Below are positions 37,196-49,800 of a DNA stretch of 64,000 nucleotides, in pieces. The stretch is from Aphelocoma coerulescens (Eukaryota; Chordata; Aves; Passeriformes; Corvidae). Positions within the stretch are counted from its first letter, which is position 1, and each line of letters begins with the position of its first letter. The DNA lies in assembly GCF_041296385.1 (NCBI RefSeq), contig NC_091014.1, forward strand, positions 52,222,078 to 52,286,077, in the 5' to 3' direction. Position numbers and translations under genes: made by a program. The notes below the pieces were generated by a model. That model was given only the letters and a program-made list of their open reading frames with translations, ran no database searches and was not told the DNA's origin.

Positions 37196-37380
37196 TTGGA
37201 GGGGGAGAAGGGGGAGGGAGGTAGGGGGAGGGGGCGGAGGGGGCGGAGGGGGCGGAGGGGGCGGAGGGGGCGGAGGGGGCGGAGGGGGAGGAGGGGGGGG
37301 AGGGGGGGAGGGGGGAGGAGGAGGAGGAGGAGGAGGAGGAGGAGGAGGAGGAGGAGGAGGAGGAGGAGGAGGAGGAGGGA
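37196..37380 (+). repeat. Homopurine G/GGA tract upstream of CYP2D
   Basis: Almost pure purine on the plus strand. It contains about six copies of a 9-bp unit GGAGGGGGC (37231-37290), then G runs of 6-8, then about 21 GAG/GGA triplets (37314-37379). It ends 259 bp before the CYP2D start codon. Such sequence can form G-quadruplex or triplex DNA. Reading frames through it give poly-Arg/Gly or poly-Pro and are artefacts. Confidence 0.9.
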
Positions 37381-37638
37381 TGACCCTCATCACCACTCCC
37401 CTAAGGCTGAAGTGAGCAGAGGAGGAGCTTATAGTTTGAGCCAAGTTTCATATTCAGAGGTCAGCAAGTGCAGGGAGAGAGGTGCAGCAGAAAAGGGCAG
37501 TGTGGGGAAGAGGAGAAAGCAAGGGGAAAGGGGCAGCTGTCTGGGCAAGAAAGTGAGAGAGGAGAAGAGAAAAGGCAAAAGGAGGCAGCAACAGTCTTGG
37601 GTGAAAAGAGGAAGATCAAGGAGTAGACAGGCTACACA

Positions 37639-37851
37639 ATGGCATTGCTCCTGTGGCTGGGGTCCCAGTTGTCATCCATCTGGAGCAACATCTCTATACT
37701 GGGAATTTTTCTTACAGTGTTTACTTTACTGCTTGACTTCATGAAGCGCAGAAGGAAGTGGAGCCGTTACCCGCCGGGCCCAGCGTCGCTGCCGTTCGTC
37801 GGGACCATGTTCTCCGTTGACTTCCACAAGCCCCACCACTCCTTCGGCCAG
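37639..37851 (+). CDS. CYP2D: CYP2D exon 1
   Basis: 71 codons, phase 0. Start ATG 37639 ([10 protein letters not shown]). Contains the membrane anchor and the PPGP hinge. Donor GTGAGT at 37852. Confidence 0.92.
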
Positions 37852-40800
37852 GTGAGTGCAATCCCTGCGGTGACACACTCCACGTACAATCAACTGCGGG
37901 CCCAGGAGGGGTGGGTCATACCCTGGCATCAGCTACAGGTACATAACACAGAGAATAGGAATTTTCAGTTCCCCTGAAGTTACTAGATAAAGACTAACTA
38001 GCAAAAAAGATGAAAGAATGTTACAGTATGCACACAAGATGATAAACGTAGCTGGGAACAGCGGATAAACAGATAATGAGGACTAGAGTAGGGGTTTTGG
38101 CAAGTTATGTAACAAGAAGCAACAGCACATGACCAAAGAAAAAGTTCAAGGAAAGGTAATATGGTAATATTGAAGCACTCAGTGAGTATGACTCCCAGAG
38201 ACACCTTTAGATGAGCCTGTAGGACCACAAAAGGAATTCCAGCAGAAGGCAGATGCATGCAGGTAAGTCCTAGGAAAAGTGGTGTTTATGTATTAGCTGG
38301 GAAGCCCACTGCAATGAATATGTATGATCGTGATGGAATAAATTCCCTGTTGTAACATTCTATTAGAGGTGTCCAGTGCTACAATAAAGAATGCCTGCTT
38401 TCTAATACTTCAAATTGTGTTAGAAAGTTTCTTTTTGGCCAATTTCAGTATCACTACCCTTGAACAAAGCCAAAGGGCAATGCCCTCTCCAAAGTCCAGG
38501 ATGAAGCAAGTCACTGCCTAAGGACACTGACCGGCCAACACAGATAAAGAGATAATCACACACCAACATTTCCCAACCTCTATCTCCCCATCTCTGTAAG
38601 AGCTCAGTGGGAGACAGTGCTGTACCCCTGGTGAGAGGAGCTGGCTACCAACCTAACATGTGGGCAGGCTTGGGGGCAAAGGAGCAGAGGGATGTACAAA
38701 CGAGGGAAGACAAACAAATATCTGTGGGCTGGGAACGTGGCTGCGGGAATGGCAGGCTTCCCTTCGAGTTACTGAAGCATGCCTGCAGGCGTGTGACAGT
38801 TTCAGTTAAAGAGATCAGCCTGTGGGATTTGCCCCAGCAGCAATGCCCAAAATCTCAGTAGCGTTCCTATTCAAAGTCAGGGCTTAGCTTTTCTCAAAGG
38901 GAAAGCACGGCACAGCTTGCAGCAGATAAACCACGGGGGTTTTGTGCTTCAGCTTGCAAACTCTAAAGGCCTCTTTTCTAGGACAGCGCTGTTCAGCTGT
39001 CTGTCCAAAACCTGCCAAATGAAGAAACTAAATATAGCATTTATATTGTTTGCTTGCATATAGTCCAAAGCTTACCATTTCCAAATCATATCACGTCAGG
39101 GTCATGCTAACCACAATCTTGACCAGTAATCATTTTTAATGACATATTTCTAGTGCCAGTGAAGTGCTAATTCCCTTTTCAAACCTACTGCAAATACAGT
39201 ATTAAGTACTTCAATTCCTTGCAATGCTACAGGGCAAAAATGAAGAATCTTAGCTTTCAAACAAAAAAAAGACAGAAGAAAAAGAAAACTGTGGCACATT
39301 GCTACTATTGTACTGTCTTTGAGCAACGTGCTTCTGGGCTTTGTTCAGTGTTCCTGACTAGCAGGGGAGCTTTGACCTGCCTTCCCAGGAGTCTGTGTCT
39401 GGTTAAAGGGCTTGTCTACCTGGAGAAGACTTTGCTCCATGGCCAGCTCCCATGGTGAGTGTACGGCTGACAGGATTACCTGTGCAGTCATCCTGATTCA
39501 GCATTATAAGGCTTACAGATCACAGCAGATGTAGGGTGTATGCCAGTTACCAGTCATACTAGATGTGTACACTCCTTTTAGGGAGAAAGCTGACCTGAAA
39601 TTCCAGTGTGGAATTGCCTTTTCCAACCATGTTGCTGGAAACCTGTTTCTAAGTAGATCTTTAGGTACAAATGCATCTTTAAATAAAAATTACATATCAC
39701 CTTATTATCAATATTTCCTTCAGCAGAAGCAGACTAACTCAAAACTTACTTACTCTTTCAGATCAAAATAAATAGAAACATTAGGAAATAATTCCTTATT
39801 GAGCATGCAGCCTTTGAAAATCCCCAAAAAGGTTCTTGACAAAAAAAATAAGTACTTGCACAATGTTAATAACAACAGTTTGGCCAGGATAGATGTATTC
39901 TAAATTTTTCTGCTTACAGGGCATTGATCCCTGCTACAGCTGCTGCTTGGCACTGTTCTGAGCAGTTGCACTGCAAAGATAAAGGTCAAAGATCAGCTGA
40001 AGATCTCTGAATAAAAATACCTCAAATATAACTAAATAGTAAAGGCCTTAAGGAAGGATATGGTGATATTTCTGATGTTAGATCATTTTCAGGGACATGC
40101 TTTTTTATCTTGGTAGCTTCAGAAGAAGTTTGGAAACATCTTCAGTCTCCAGAACTGCTGGACCAACCTGGTAGTGCTGAATGGGTATAAAACAGTGAAG
40201 GAAGCCCTGGTCCACAAATCAGAGGACTTTGCTGACCGGCCGTACTTTCCAATATATGAACATATGGGCTATGGAAAGAATTCTGAAGGCAAGTCCCGTG
40301 AAAATGGATACTGCTTGATGGCACTAGCATGAGAAGGATTGGGTAGAGGCAAGATTCTCTCGGTATGGTGCACTTTCTCATGTCCCCCTTGTATGTCTGG
40401 CACCCTTTGGTGGCAACAAACTTGGATTTGATTTAATGGAGGCTCCCCTTAGTGGTTGTAGTACAGCTCCAGCAAGCACACACCTCTTCAGCTGTGTAAG
40501 GACACTATCAGTGCTACAACTTTCCTGCCAGTGATTAGTGCTTATGGTGCTTATGTAAGACAAAATGCTTATGCAAAATGTTACATGCAAGTTGTTGTTG
40601 CAAAAAAATACGGTGACTTTCATCCAAGACAGAGTATTGTCCAGCATCCTGCCCACATCACATCCTCAGCTCCTGTGTGGTGGCACAAGTTGCTACCCAG
40701 TTCACACAAGCTATGGGAACAATGCTGAATGGTTTGGAGGGGTGATTCCTTTATCCTTAGCAGCCCTTGTTTCTCCCACTGAATCCCCCTGAACCTTTGC

Positions 40801-43800
40801 CAGCCATGCACAGGCATTAGAAGGTGCAGTGATCCATTTCAGAATTGCTGTATGAACAAGCTGCACAAGGTCAGACTGTTTCATCTATCCACACAGACCT
40901 GTACCTCCAGACTCACAACTGCTGTTCTGTAGCAAAATTTGCTTGATGTAAAAGTCAGATATCTGACATTTCTTGCTCATCCACAATTCCAGGGATTGTT
41001 GTAGCAAGATACGGGCATGTCTGGAAGGAGCTAAGGAGATTTACACTCTCTACCCTGAGGAACTTTGGGATGGGAAAGAAATCCTTGGAGGAGCGAGTGG
41101 TAGAGGAAGCTGGATTTCTTTGTTCTGCAGTCAAGTCTAAAGAAGGTTTGTGACATCCACAAGGATGGGGAAATCACAGAAAAAGGCAATACAGTGATGC
41201 AGAGAGAAGAAATACTACAGCCACTCTTGTTTGCATGCAGTGCTCTCTTTCCATGCAAACGCAGTTTTTCTAGTCTATGTGCATTCCTTGGAGCCACTTC
41301 TGCTTTACACAGTGGGGCTACCACAACACTAATCCATTTGAAACAGTAAACAAAGAGGAAATTAGAAATAGAGAGGTAAAACAGAATTATTCGCAGAGCT
41401 CAGTAACTCTATGAAGTTTAGTGGAACATATTGATATTATCATATGCAATAAAAATGCAGCTGAGAGTTCACAGCCTGTCAACCAGACACAGAACAAAGT
41501 GTTACCTGTCAAGTCACAGAAAAACTCAGTTTTTCTTGGCAGTTTTCTCCTTTAAACACAAATCAAGCAAATATTAATAAGAATGAGATGATCTTCATGT
41601 CCTAGCTTTGAGTGGTGTGGGGGCTTTTTCTCCTGGTGTCATCAAGAAAGCATTTGTGTATTCTCATTGCTGACAGATGAGGTCCAACAGCTTGGTGTTG
41701 CTGAGCTTCATGGCTTGGTCTCCATCTCCATTTTCAGGTAAATCTTTTGATATGCATGTTCTTCTAAATAATGCTGTCTGCAACATAATCTGCACCATTG
41801 TCTTTGGAGACCGTTTTGACTATGGTGATGGAAGATTCAAGAGGCTGTCACAGTTAGTTCAAGATTCCCTGGATCAAGAAACTGGATTCCTGCCTCAGGT
41901 AAACCAAAAGCTGTAAGAAGCTGCCCTCTATTGCTTGAGAGAATTGTGTTTCCATAATTTTTCTTTTTTTGCATCATGTAATATCTTTTCTCTCTCTCTT
42001 TCTCCGGTTCTCACATCCCAGCTTCTTAATGCCGTGCCCATTTTGGTGCGCATCCCTGGACTCTCACAGAAGGTCTTTCAAGGACAAAAGGAGTTGATGG
42101 ACTTCATAGATGTGGTCATAGACAAGCATATGAAGACCTGGGACCCTGCTCACACCCGAGATCTCACAGATGTGTTTTTAAAGGAAATGGAGAAGGTAGG
42201 GTGACACCAGCAGACCCTCTGGAGTCAGGAGTAGTTTCTTGGCCTGTTCAAGCTTGTGAAGCTGACTTTCCTCATAGAGCTGTATAAAACCTCTTAGCAA
42301 CTAACTTCCTACTTTTTCATTACACATTGCATCTTGAGATGAAAGGTGCTCTTCACGCCGTAAGCTCTTTTATTGTCTTAAGACACTATATTATCTGCTG
42401 ATGTTCTTGTTTCCATTTTCTACCTTCACATTTCCTTCAGAATCTAGCAACTTCCTTCTTTCCAGCCTACAAAAATTTGAAGGCCTTTAAAAAAGGCAGT
42501 GATTGAGAATCCACTAATAGTCCCAAGTTTGCACCAGGGAACAAGTCAGCATGCAAGATTCTGTGTCATGTCAGTGCCTTAATGACTGATGCCTCAAAAT
42601 CAGCTACGAAACTGGAGCAACAGACTGGCTTTTTGGTGTCATTGCCCTGTCTGTAGCCTGTCTTTAAGCCAAGTTATGACTTGAAACAACAGTGTCTCCT
42701 TTAGGATGTGTATTTTTTAATTGCTTGCTAAGAACTAGTTTGCTAGATATCAGAAGGCCTAAATCAGAACTTCACTGAAATTAAAAGGAGTCTTTCCTTC
42801 AATTCAGTCAGGCACAAAGTCAGTATAAGATCAAAGGTATTTGGGTCAGCCTATCCATCCACCATATGTTTCTGCACATGGATTCACTAAATTTCAAGTG
42901 CCAGATGAGCAATATGAGCAAATTCTGCTTGCAAATCGCTTCCACCATCCAAATCCTCAGGCTGGACTGCTGCTCTGCATAACAAACCCTGCCATGCTAT
43001 GGGGGTCGGGCACCTCCAGCCCATGTGTTGCTCCCCCAGCTCACATGAGCAGAGCAACATGACCTACATTAGTCTACACAGTGGTACAACTTGGGGATGG
43101 ATGTGAGCCTGACCACGCTGCCTCTTGTCACATCTCTCTTCTGTTCACTAAGATCACCTGATAAACCAGTCTGATAAACCCCTCTCCTGAGTTAACTTTG
43201 GTCAAGTCAGTCCCAAACTCTTTTGTCTGAGATCCTTTATTGGAATAACAGTTGAGTCTTAAATGCATTATTAATTGCTATCCGTATTACAATAGCATCT
43301 AAATATACAGACTAACTTAACAGAAGCTAGTCCCTAGAAAAGGCAAGTATAAAGAGGATTAGAAAAGACAAGTAGATGAACTCATGCAGAGAGCTTGTCA
43401 TATCTTATATGCTAACAAATTTGAACTCAATTAGCATTTGGATGAGAGACCAGTTTTGCTGAAAGTGGTGTTGCAGACTTAATAGGCAGCAATAATACTC
43501 TGATCATTTTTTTTTTCAGTTGTAAGAAAATATCAGGGCAGGAGCAGCAAGAACCTGTAATGCATAGCTAGAGATAACCCCCTTAAAATAATGCTAATTT
43601 TGCATTTGCCACATCAATGCAGCCTCCTCTCTACTCTGTGGCTTTTATCATCTGATCAAATCTGAATAACTGTGTTCCACCTTCTTTGGGGGAAGATGTT
43701 ACAGTGAGTGGCAGGGGTCTGCTGCCTGTTTGAGCTGAGAGCACAAGGTGTTTACTTCTGTCCTAAAGGCAGGGGTAGCATTCTTCTCTGAGTATATTGG

Positions 43801-46314
43801 AGGTGGTCAAGGACTTTTAAATACAGGAGGTAACAGGGTTATAAAGCTCAGACTGTCACCTGTGCTGTGCTCCACTCTCCAATGAAAAACAGGAACACAC
43901 GCTAAAAAGTGGATCTAGTGCTTCTCAGTACTTCTCTGGGCAGTGGTCTTCTTGCCCAGCCAATACCCCAGCTCCAGTCACCCACTTGTTTGCTCTCCCC
44001 AGGGTAAGGCAGCTGAAGAGAATGGGTTCCACTATAACAACCTTCGTCTGGTGGCTGTAGACTTGTTTACAGCTGGTTCTGAGACCAGCTCCACCACTCT
44101 CCGATGGGCACTGCTGTATATGCTTCTCCACCCAGAAATACAGAGTAAGTCAGAATCTTACTTACAGAAGTGTGGCCTCCTCCCTTCAAGACTCATTTTT
44201 CTGCAAGAAGGCTGAATATCTCTCCATGGATTTTGCAATGAGGAACAGCTTTGGTGATTGTTGGTCTAGCAGAAACCAGGAGAAACACTTCCCAAAGCTT
44301 CCCAGCTCTGGCAGGGGGGAAGCTGTGATAAAAAGACTGGAGGTGGACGGGCAAGTTCTCTCTCTCCTTCATTTTGAGGGCTTCACCTGGGGACTTGCAG
44401 TGGTCAGTGCACCCTCTTCCAGTATTTGGAATAGATGCTGATCAGTTTAAATTCTCAAATGCTGCTTGCCTGGGTACCCTACAAGCTGCATAGAGGAGGG
44501 GTCAGGTAGCATGTCAAGTGGCAAGGCCTTTATTAAAGATGCTATGAGCAAAGGACAGTTATACAGAGACACCGGTCAACTGAAAAATGCCTTCCCATCT
44601 GGTTTCTGTTCCTATCTCTAACTGCTTGTCTTGTTCTCACACAGTGCCTACAATCTCAGGCAGCCAGTCTTCCTTCAACTTGTACCAGCTCCTTCTGGTT
44701 ATCTAAGAGTCCTCTAATTCCTTATCTATTCTGCTTTCAGGTAAGGTCCAGGCAGAGATTGATAAAGTGATTGGCAGAGAGAGACCCCCCACCATGAAGG
44801 ACCAAGCAAGCATGCCTTACACTAATGCTGTGATCCATGAAGTGCAACGCTACGGGGATATTGTTCCTGTTGCGCTACCTCACATGACGTACCGGGACAC
44901 CGAGTTGCAAGGCTTCTTTATTCCCAAGGTGACCGTGACCAGATAAGCAATATAGCATCCTCTCCTTGTGCAGATGCCAGGCATGGAGTGGGGATGATCC
45001 CATCCAACCCTGCAGTGTTGCATTTCCAGCCCCAATTACAGTCACTGTTGAGCACTAAAATAAGACATTTTGAAATGCTAAATTCAGGCAGATGGTCATA
45101 TTTGTGCTCTACGCTTACGCTTGTTGTGTGGGAACCCAACTGCAGTGGCAGCTCAGTACAAAGGTTTCCTTTCCTCTCAATGAGTCGTGATATTCCCTGC
45201 CTGTGTCGGAAGAAGCCTAACAGGCTCTCTGGAGGTACGTAACACCAGCTTACTGGCTTTCCTGAGATGGTAGTAGCTAAATTCTAGCTCTGAAGCTATT
45301 CAAACACCATTGGCATTCAGACCAGCTCCAAACTGTGACAAGCAGCTGCCCTGGCAGCAGTGGCAGAATTCAAGACTGGGATTTTTTAATTTTTTTATTT
45401 TTTAGCCTTGTGGTATCTCTTCTGGTTTAGAACCTTGACATGTGAAACAGGAAAGCTTTGCGATTTTCCATGGTCCCTGTGAAAGTCGGACTTTGAAGTC
45501 TGTCAGTCAGCTTTTTCTCTGCAGCTATAAAACAAGTCCGGGAGGATCTGAGAAGCAGAGGCTGTTTCCACTGAGTAACCATGAAATTGGCATTTGCATG
45601 CAACAGCCTTTGAAAGGATACAAATTGCAAAAGTTCAGATGCTTCAGAGTGTAGGGCAGGCACCATATGCCATTGGAAAAGGGCCCTGCTTTACCTCTGC
45701 TTCAATAACATGCAGAAGTGGAAACGGGTGCCTTATGCTCAGGCACCAAATGATGGCTGCTATTAGATGGGAGACACAGACTAAAGAGGGACCAGCACTG
45801 TTCTGTTGTGCCAAGATAATGCTGCTGTTCTCACCTAAGTTGTTTCCTCTTGTGGGGGAGTGCAGGGGACAACAATCATCACCAACTTGTCTTCCGTGCT
45901 GAAGGATGAGACAGTCTGGGAGAAACCACACGAGTTTTACCCTGAACACTTCCTGGATGCAAACGGGCAGTTTGTGAAACCAGAGGCCTTCCTGCCCTTC
46001 TCAGCAGGTAAATATGAGGGGAGGATTCAGCTGCAAGTCAGAAGCACAGCAGGAGGATGGTCTGCTCTCCCTGCAGCAATTCCAGCATGGATTGTTGCCC
46101 TCTTTGACAAACACTTTCTACTCCCTCTCTTGCAGGTCGCCGTGCCTGTCCAGGAGAACAGCTGGCCAGGATGGAGCTCTTTCTTTTCTTTACCAGTCTC
46201 TTGCAGAAATTCACTTTCGTGCTCCCTGAGGACCAGCCCAGGCCGCAGGATGACGGTCACTTTGCTCTCACAAACTCCCCACACCCATACATGTTGCGAG
46301 CTCTCCCAAGATGA
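37639..46314 (+). CDS. CYP2D: CYP2D-family cytochrome P450, complete, nine exons
   Basis: A microsomal haem monooxygenase that uses electrons from cytochrome P450 reductase at the ER membrane. CYP2D enzymes oxidise lipophilic amines and other xenobiotics. The nine exons total 1,518 nt (505 aa). Exons 3, 4, 6, 7 and 8 have the same lengths as in human CYP2D6 (153, 161, 142, 188, 142 nt). An N-terminal anchor lies at about residues 15-35, followed by basic RRRK and the PPGP hinge (45-48). The oxygen-binding helix reads AGSET (313-317), the ExxR motif is EVQR (370-373), PEHFLD follows, and the haem loop is [10 protein letters not shown] with ligand Cys451. The amine-binding acids of CYP2D6 (Glu216, Asp301) are kept as Glu225 and Asp309. 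Phe120 and Phe483 are replaced by Val129 and Leu. No frameshift or stop was found, so it should be functional. It is the only CYP2D copy in the window. Confidence 0.95.
37852..40122 (+). other. CYP2D: CYP2D intron 1, 2.3 kb
   Basis: GT donor, and AG acceptor at 40121-40122. Carries the ERVL-like LTR at 38019-38453. Nothing else recognised. Confidence 0.85.
38019..38453 (+). mobile_element. Solo ERVL-like LTR in CYP2D intron 1
   Basis: The 3' part closely resembles known avian ERVL LTR ends: AATAAA at 38383-38388, then GAATGCCTGCTTTCTAATAC, CAAATTGTGTTAG, GTTTCTTTTTGGCC, and a terminal CAGTATCA. A TG at 38019-38020 is the likeliest 5' end. I see no target-site duplication, so the boundaries are less certain than for the LTR at 11.8 kb. 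The poly(A) signal puts it in sense orientation to CYP2D. Confidence 0.6.
40123..40288 (+). CDS. CYP2D: CYP2D exon 2 (followed by a GC donor)
   Basis: 166 nt, [20 protein letters not shown] to YGKNSE plus one base (phase 1). The exon is followed by GCAAGT instead of GT. The frame joins exactly to exon 3 (G plus GG), so the GC donor is required. Confidence 0.9.
40289..40992 (+). other. CYP2D: CYP2D intron 2, GC-AG type
   Basis: 704 nt. The donor AAG then GCAAGT fits the minor GC-AG class, where compensating matches at other donor positions are typical. The acceptor AG is at 40991-40992. Confidence 0.85.
40993..41145 (+). CDS. CYP2D: CYP2D exon 3
   Basis: 153 nt: [20 protein letters not shown], then [19 protein letters not shown]. 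Contains the helix C WxxxRR signature (WKELRR). Confidence 0.92.
41146..41737 (+). other. CYP2D: CYP2D intron 3
   Basis: 592 nt, GT donor (GTTTGT) and AG at 41736-41737. No feature seen. Confidence 0.8.
41738..41898 (+). CDS. CYP2D: CYP2D exon 4
   Basis: 161 nt: [20 protein letters not shown] to [10 protein letters not shown]. The Glu of QETGF aligns with Glu216 of human CYP2D6. Confidence 0.92.
42022..42195 (+). CDS. CYP2D: CYP2D exon 5
   Basis: 174 nt, 58 codons: [20 protein letters not shown] to DVFLKEMEK. The preceding intron is only 123 nt. Confidence 0.92.
42196..44002 (+). other. CYP2D: CYP2D intron 5, 1.8 kb
   Basis: GTAGGG donor, AG at 44001-44002. Carries the 5S rRNA-like relic at about 43370-43480. 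Otherwise nothing recognised. Confidence 0.8.
43370..43480 (+). pseudogene. 5S rRNA-derived relic (5S pseudogene or head of a SINE3/AmnSINE1-type SINE)
   Basis: The segment aligns colinearly with the 3' two thirds of vertebrate 5S rRNA. CTTGTCATATCTTATATGCTAA corresponds to the CTCGTCTGATCT...GCTAA part, TTAGCATTTGGATGAGAGAC to TTAGTACTTGGATGGGAGAC, and GGTGTTGCAGACTT to GGTGCTGTAGGCTT. The box C of the internal pol III promoter is kept with one change; box A is eroded. Divergence is too great for a functional gene. Confidence 0.65.
44003..44144 (+). CDS. CYP2D: CYP2D exon 6
   Basis: 142 nt: [47 protein letters not shown]. Helix I with AGSET. The Asp before LFTAG matches Asp301 of CYP2D6. 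Donor GTAAGT. Confidence 0.93.
44145..44740 (+). other. CYP2D: CYP2D intron 6
   Basis: 596 nt, GT-AG. No feature seen. Confidence 0.8.
44741..44928 (+). CDS. CYP2D: CYP2D exon 7
   Basis: 188 nt: [19 protein letters not shown] to [10 protein letters not shown]. Contains the ExxR (EVQR) of helix K. Confidence 0.93.
44929..45865 (+). other. CYP2D: CYP2D intron 7
   Basis: 937 nt, GT-AG (GTGACC donor). No feature seen. Confidence 0.8.
45866..46007 (+). CDS. CYP2D: CYP2D exon 8
   Basis: 142 nt: [20 protein letters not shown] to EAFLPFSA plus one base. Contains FYPEHFLD (the PERF-equivalent motif). Confidence 0.93.
46136..46314 (+). CDS. CYP2D: CYP2D exon 9 with haem-binding loop and stop
   Basis: 179 nt: [20 protein letters not shown] to [11 protein letters not shown], then TGA at 46312-46314. 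The preceding intron is 128 nt. Confidence 0.94.
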
Positions 46315-47290
46315 GTGCACAGCGCTCTCCTTTCACTCACAGACCACCACCCACCCAGACTATGTCAGAAACAGTTTAGGCAGGATCGTGCCAGGTTCCA
46401 ACTCAAGTCTATGCAGAAGGCCACATCTGTGTAAAGCAAGGATCTAGGCCAGTATCTTGTTTAGCTTAATTCTAGTCGTGGTTCTTGAATCAGACAAGAG
46501 AGCTTCAGCTTAAACAACAAGGTGACATTTAAATGTGGTTTCAGAGTAGTGCTCCTGAAAAATCTTACCATTCAAGACATATATGTCCCCTTCATTCATT
46601 CCTGTTTATTACATACTGCCATGTCTTGCACAAATATGCCATTGTCTTAATTTATAGCCTCAAAGAAAGTAAGTTTTAATCCTGACAACCCTTATGTCAC
46701 GCTATGCTTCCAGTAGGCGTAAATATCAAGGAGTACATAAATAATCCATATGGTGTTTCAGCCACAGAAGAAGGTCATTTGTGAAATACAGAAATTTCTA
46801 TAAATACATTTAAAGAGAAATCCTGGTGTTTAGATTTACTATCTCCTCTAATTAAAACTTTTTTTCGGCAATACATAAAGTCAGCTCTTGGGCAGGTTTG
46901 GAACTTGCAAAGGGATGGAGTTACACTCATTGAAACTGTATGGCCATGGATTTCAGAGTTACCTTTCTCTTTCTTCCTGCAATATTCCTGACAAATGGTT
47001 TTGCAAGATGTAAAGATATGTTGGTTTAAATTAGTAGTAGCTGCCTTACCACATCTGAAAAGACAATAGCACGAAGGAGCTCCTATGTATAACGACCACT
47101 AAAAAAAAAAAAATCTGAAATCGAGTGCACGTGTGTACTAGTAATTTTGTGTAATAGTAATTTTGGAAGCTATGAAAGCTATTGAATTATACAAATACTT
47201 ATTAACATAATTAAGATTTGTACTTCAGCAGGAACTGCACATTTATGCTTTTCATCTACAAAATAACTTGAAAGAATAAAAATTATGTGA
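46315..47290 (+). other. CYP2D: Probable CYP2D 3' UTR
   Basis: AT-rich sequence after the stop. An AATAAA at 47275-47280, followed by T/GT-rich sequence, is the best canonical poly(A) signal; variant hexamers occur earlier (ATTAAA near 46850). The true end is not fixed by the sequence. An A13 run lies at 47101-47113. Confidence 0.45.
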
Positions 47291-47639
47291 AATCTTCTTT
47301 CTTGCTCCTTCTCTTTGTGGTTGCCTCAGTCCTGCTGTGCTCCTGCCTCTGATACTCACCTGAGATTTCTCGCCTCACACCCAGCGCCACACCTGCGTCT
47401 TTCAAGATCATTTCAGTGTTACTTTTCTGGTCTGTTCAATGACACTGAACTGAATGGGTTTGGGTGTATAGTTGCCAGCACACACCTAAGTGTGTTTAAA
47501 GAGAACTTAACTTCAGAGAGGGTCCGGGCATTCGTGTATTTGGATAAAAACGCGGGGATAGCTAGGAGAGGGACTGTGTTTCTAGCATCCAAGAGCGCAC
47601 TGAAAGAAAGTCCAGCTGCACGAGCGAACACGAGCCGAT

Positions 47640-47981
47640 GGCGGCATTTGGGGGGGCCAAGGAAACAAACACAGCGCTCCCCCTCACAGCCCCCGCCCCG
47701 CCCTGAGGGAGGAGCGGGCTCTGAGGGGCGGTGCGGGCTCTGAGGGGCGGTGCGGACCCGACGGCCTCAGGAGGCGGGGCCAACACGGACCCGCCCACCG
47801 GCTGCTCCACCCCTTGCAGCAGCGATGATTGGCGTTTCTTCTGACCAATCGGATGGGAGGTCTCCGCCCCGGAAGGCTGGAGTGGCAGCTCAGCCAGCCA
47901 ATAGGAGAAGTTGCTGTGCCTTGCGCGTTCCCGCGGGCGGCGGGGGAAGGTGGCGGCGGGGAAGGTGGCGGCGGCAGCAAG
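47640..47981 (+). promoter_or_regulatory. NDUFA6: NDUFA6 CpG-island promoter with CCAAT boxes and YY1-like site
   Basis: GC-rich, TATA-less region. Three CCAAT elements occur within 75 bp: an inverted ATTGG at 47828-47832, and CCAAT at 47845-47849 and 47898-47902. The spacing suits NF-Y. The start codon sits in AAGATGGCGG, a YY1-type motif common at 5' ends of nuclear genes for mitochondrial proteins. Confidence 0.6.
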
Positions 47982-49735
<1,754 letters not shown>

Positions 49736-49770
49736 GAAACTGACTCTGTGTCTTCTTGCCTTATATTACA

Positions 49771-49776
49771 AATAAA
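49771..49776 (+). terminator. NDUFA6: NDUFA6 poly(A) signal
   Basis: AATAAA 35 nt after the stop codon, giving a very short 3' UTR. A genomic A run follows at 49791-49800. Confidence 0.8.
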
Positions 49777-49800
49777 GTTCTATACAATAGAAAAAAAAAA

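Noticed and set aside
37115..37444. Minus-strand open frame of 109 codons, mostly proline; and plus-strand Arg/Gly-rich frame 37196-37744
   Set aside because: Produced entirely by the GGA/GGGGGC repeats. The second merely runs out of frame into CYP2D exon 1.
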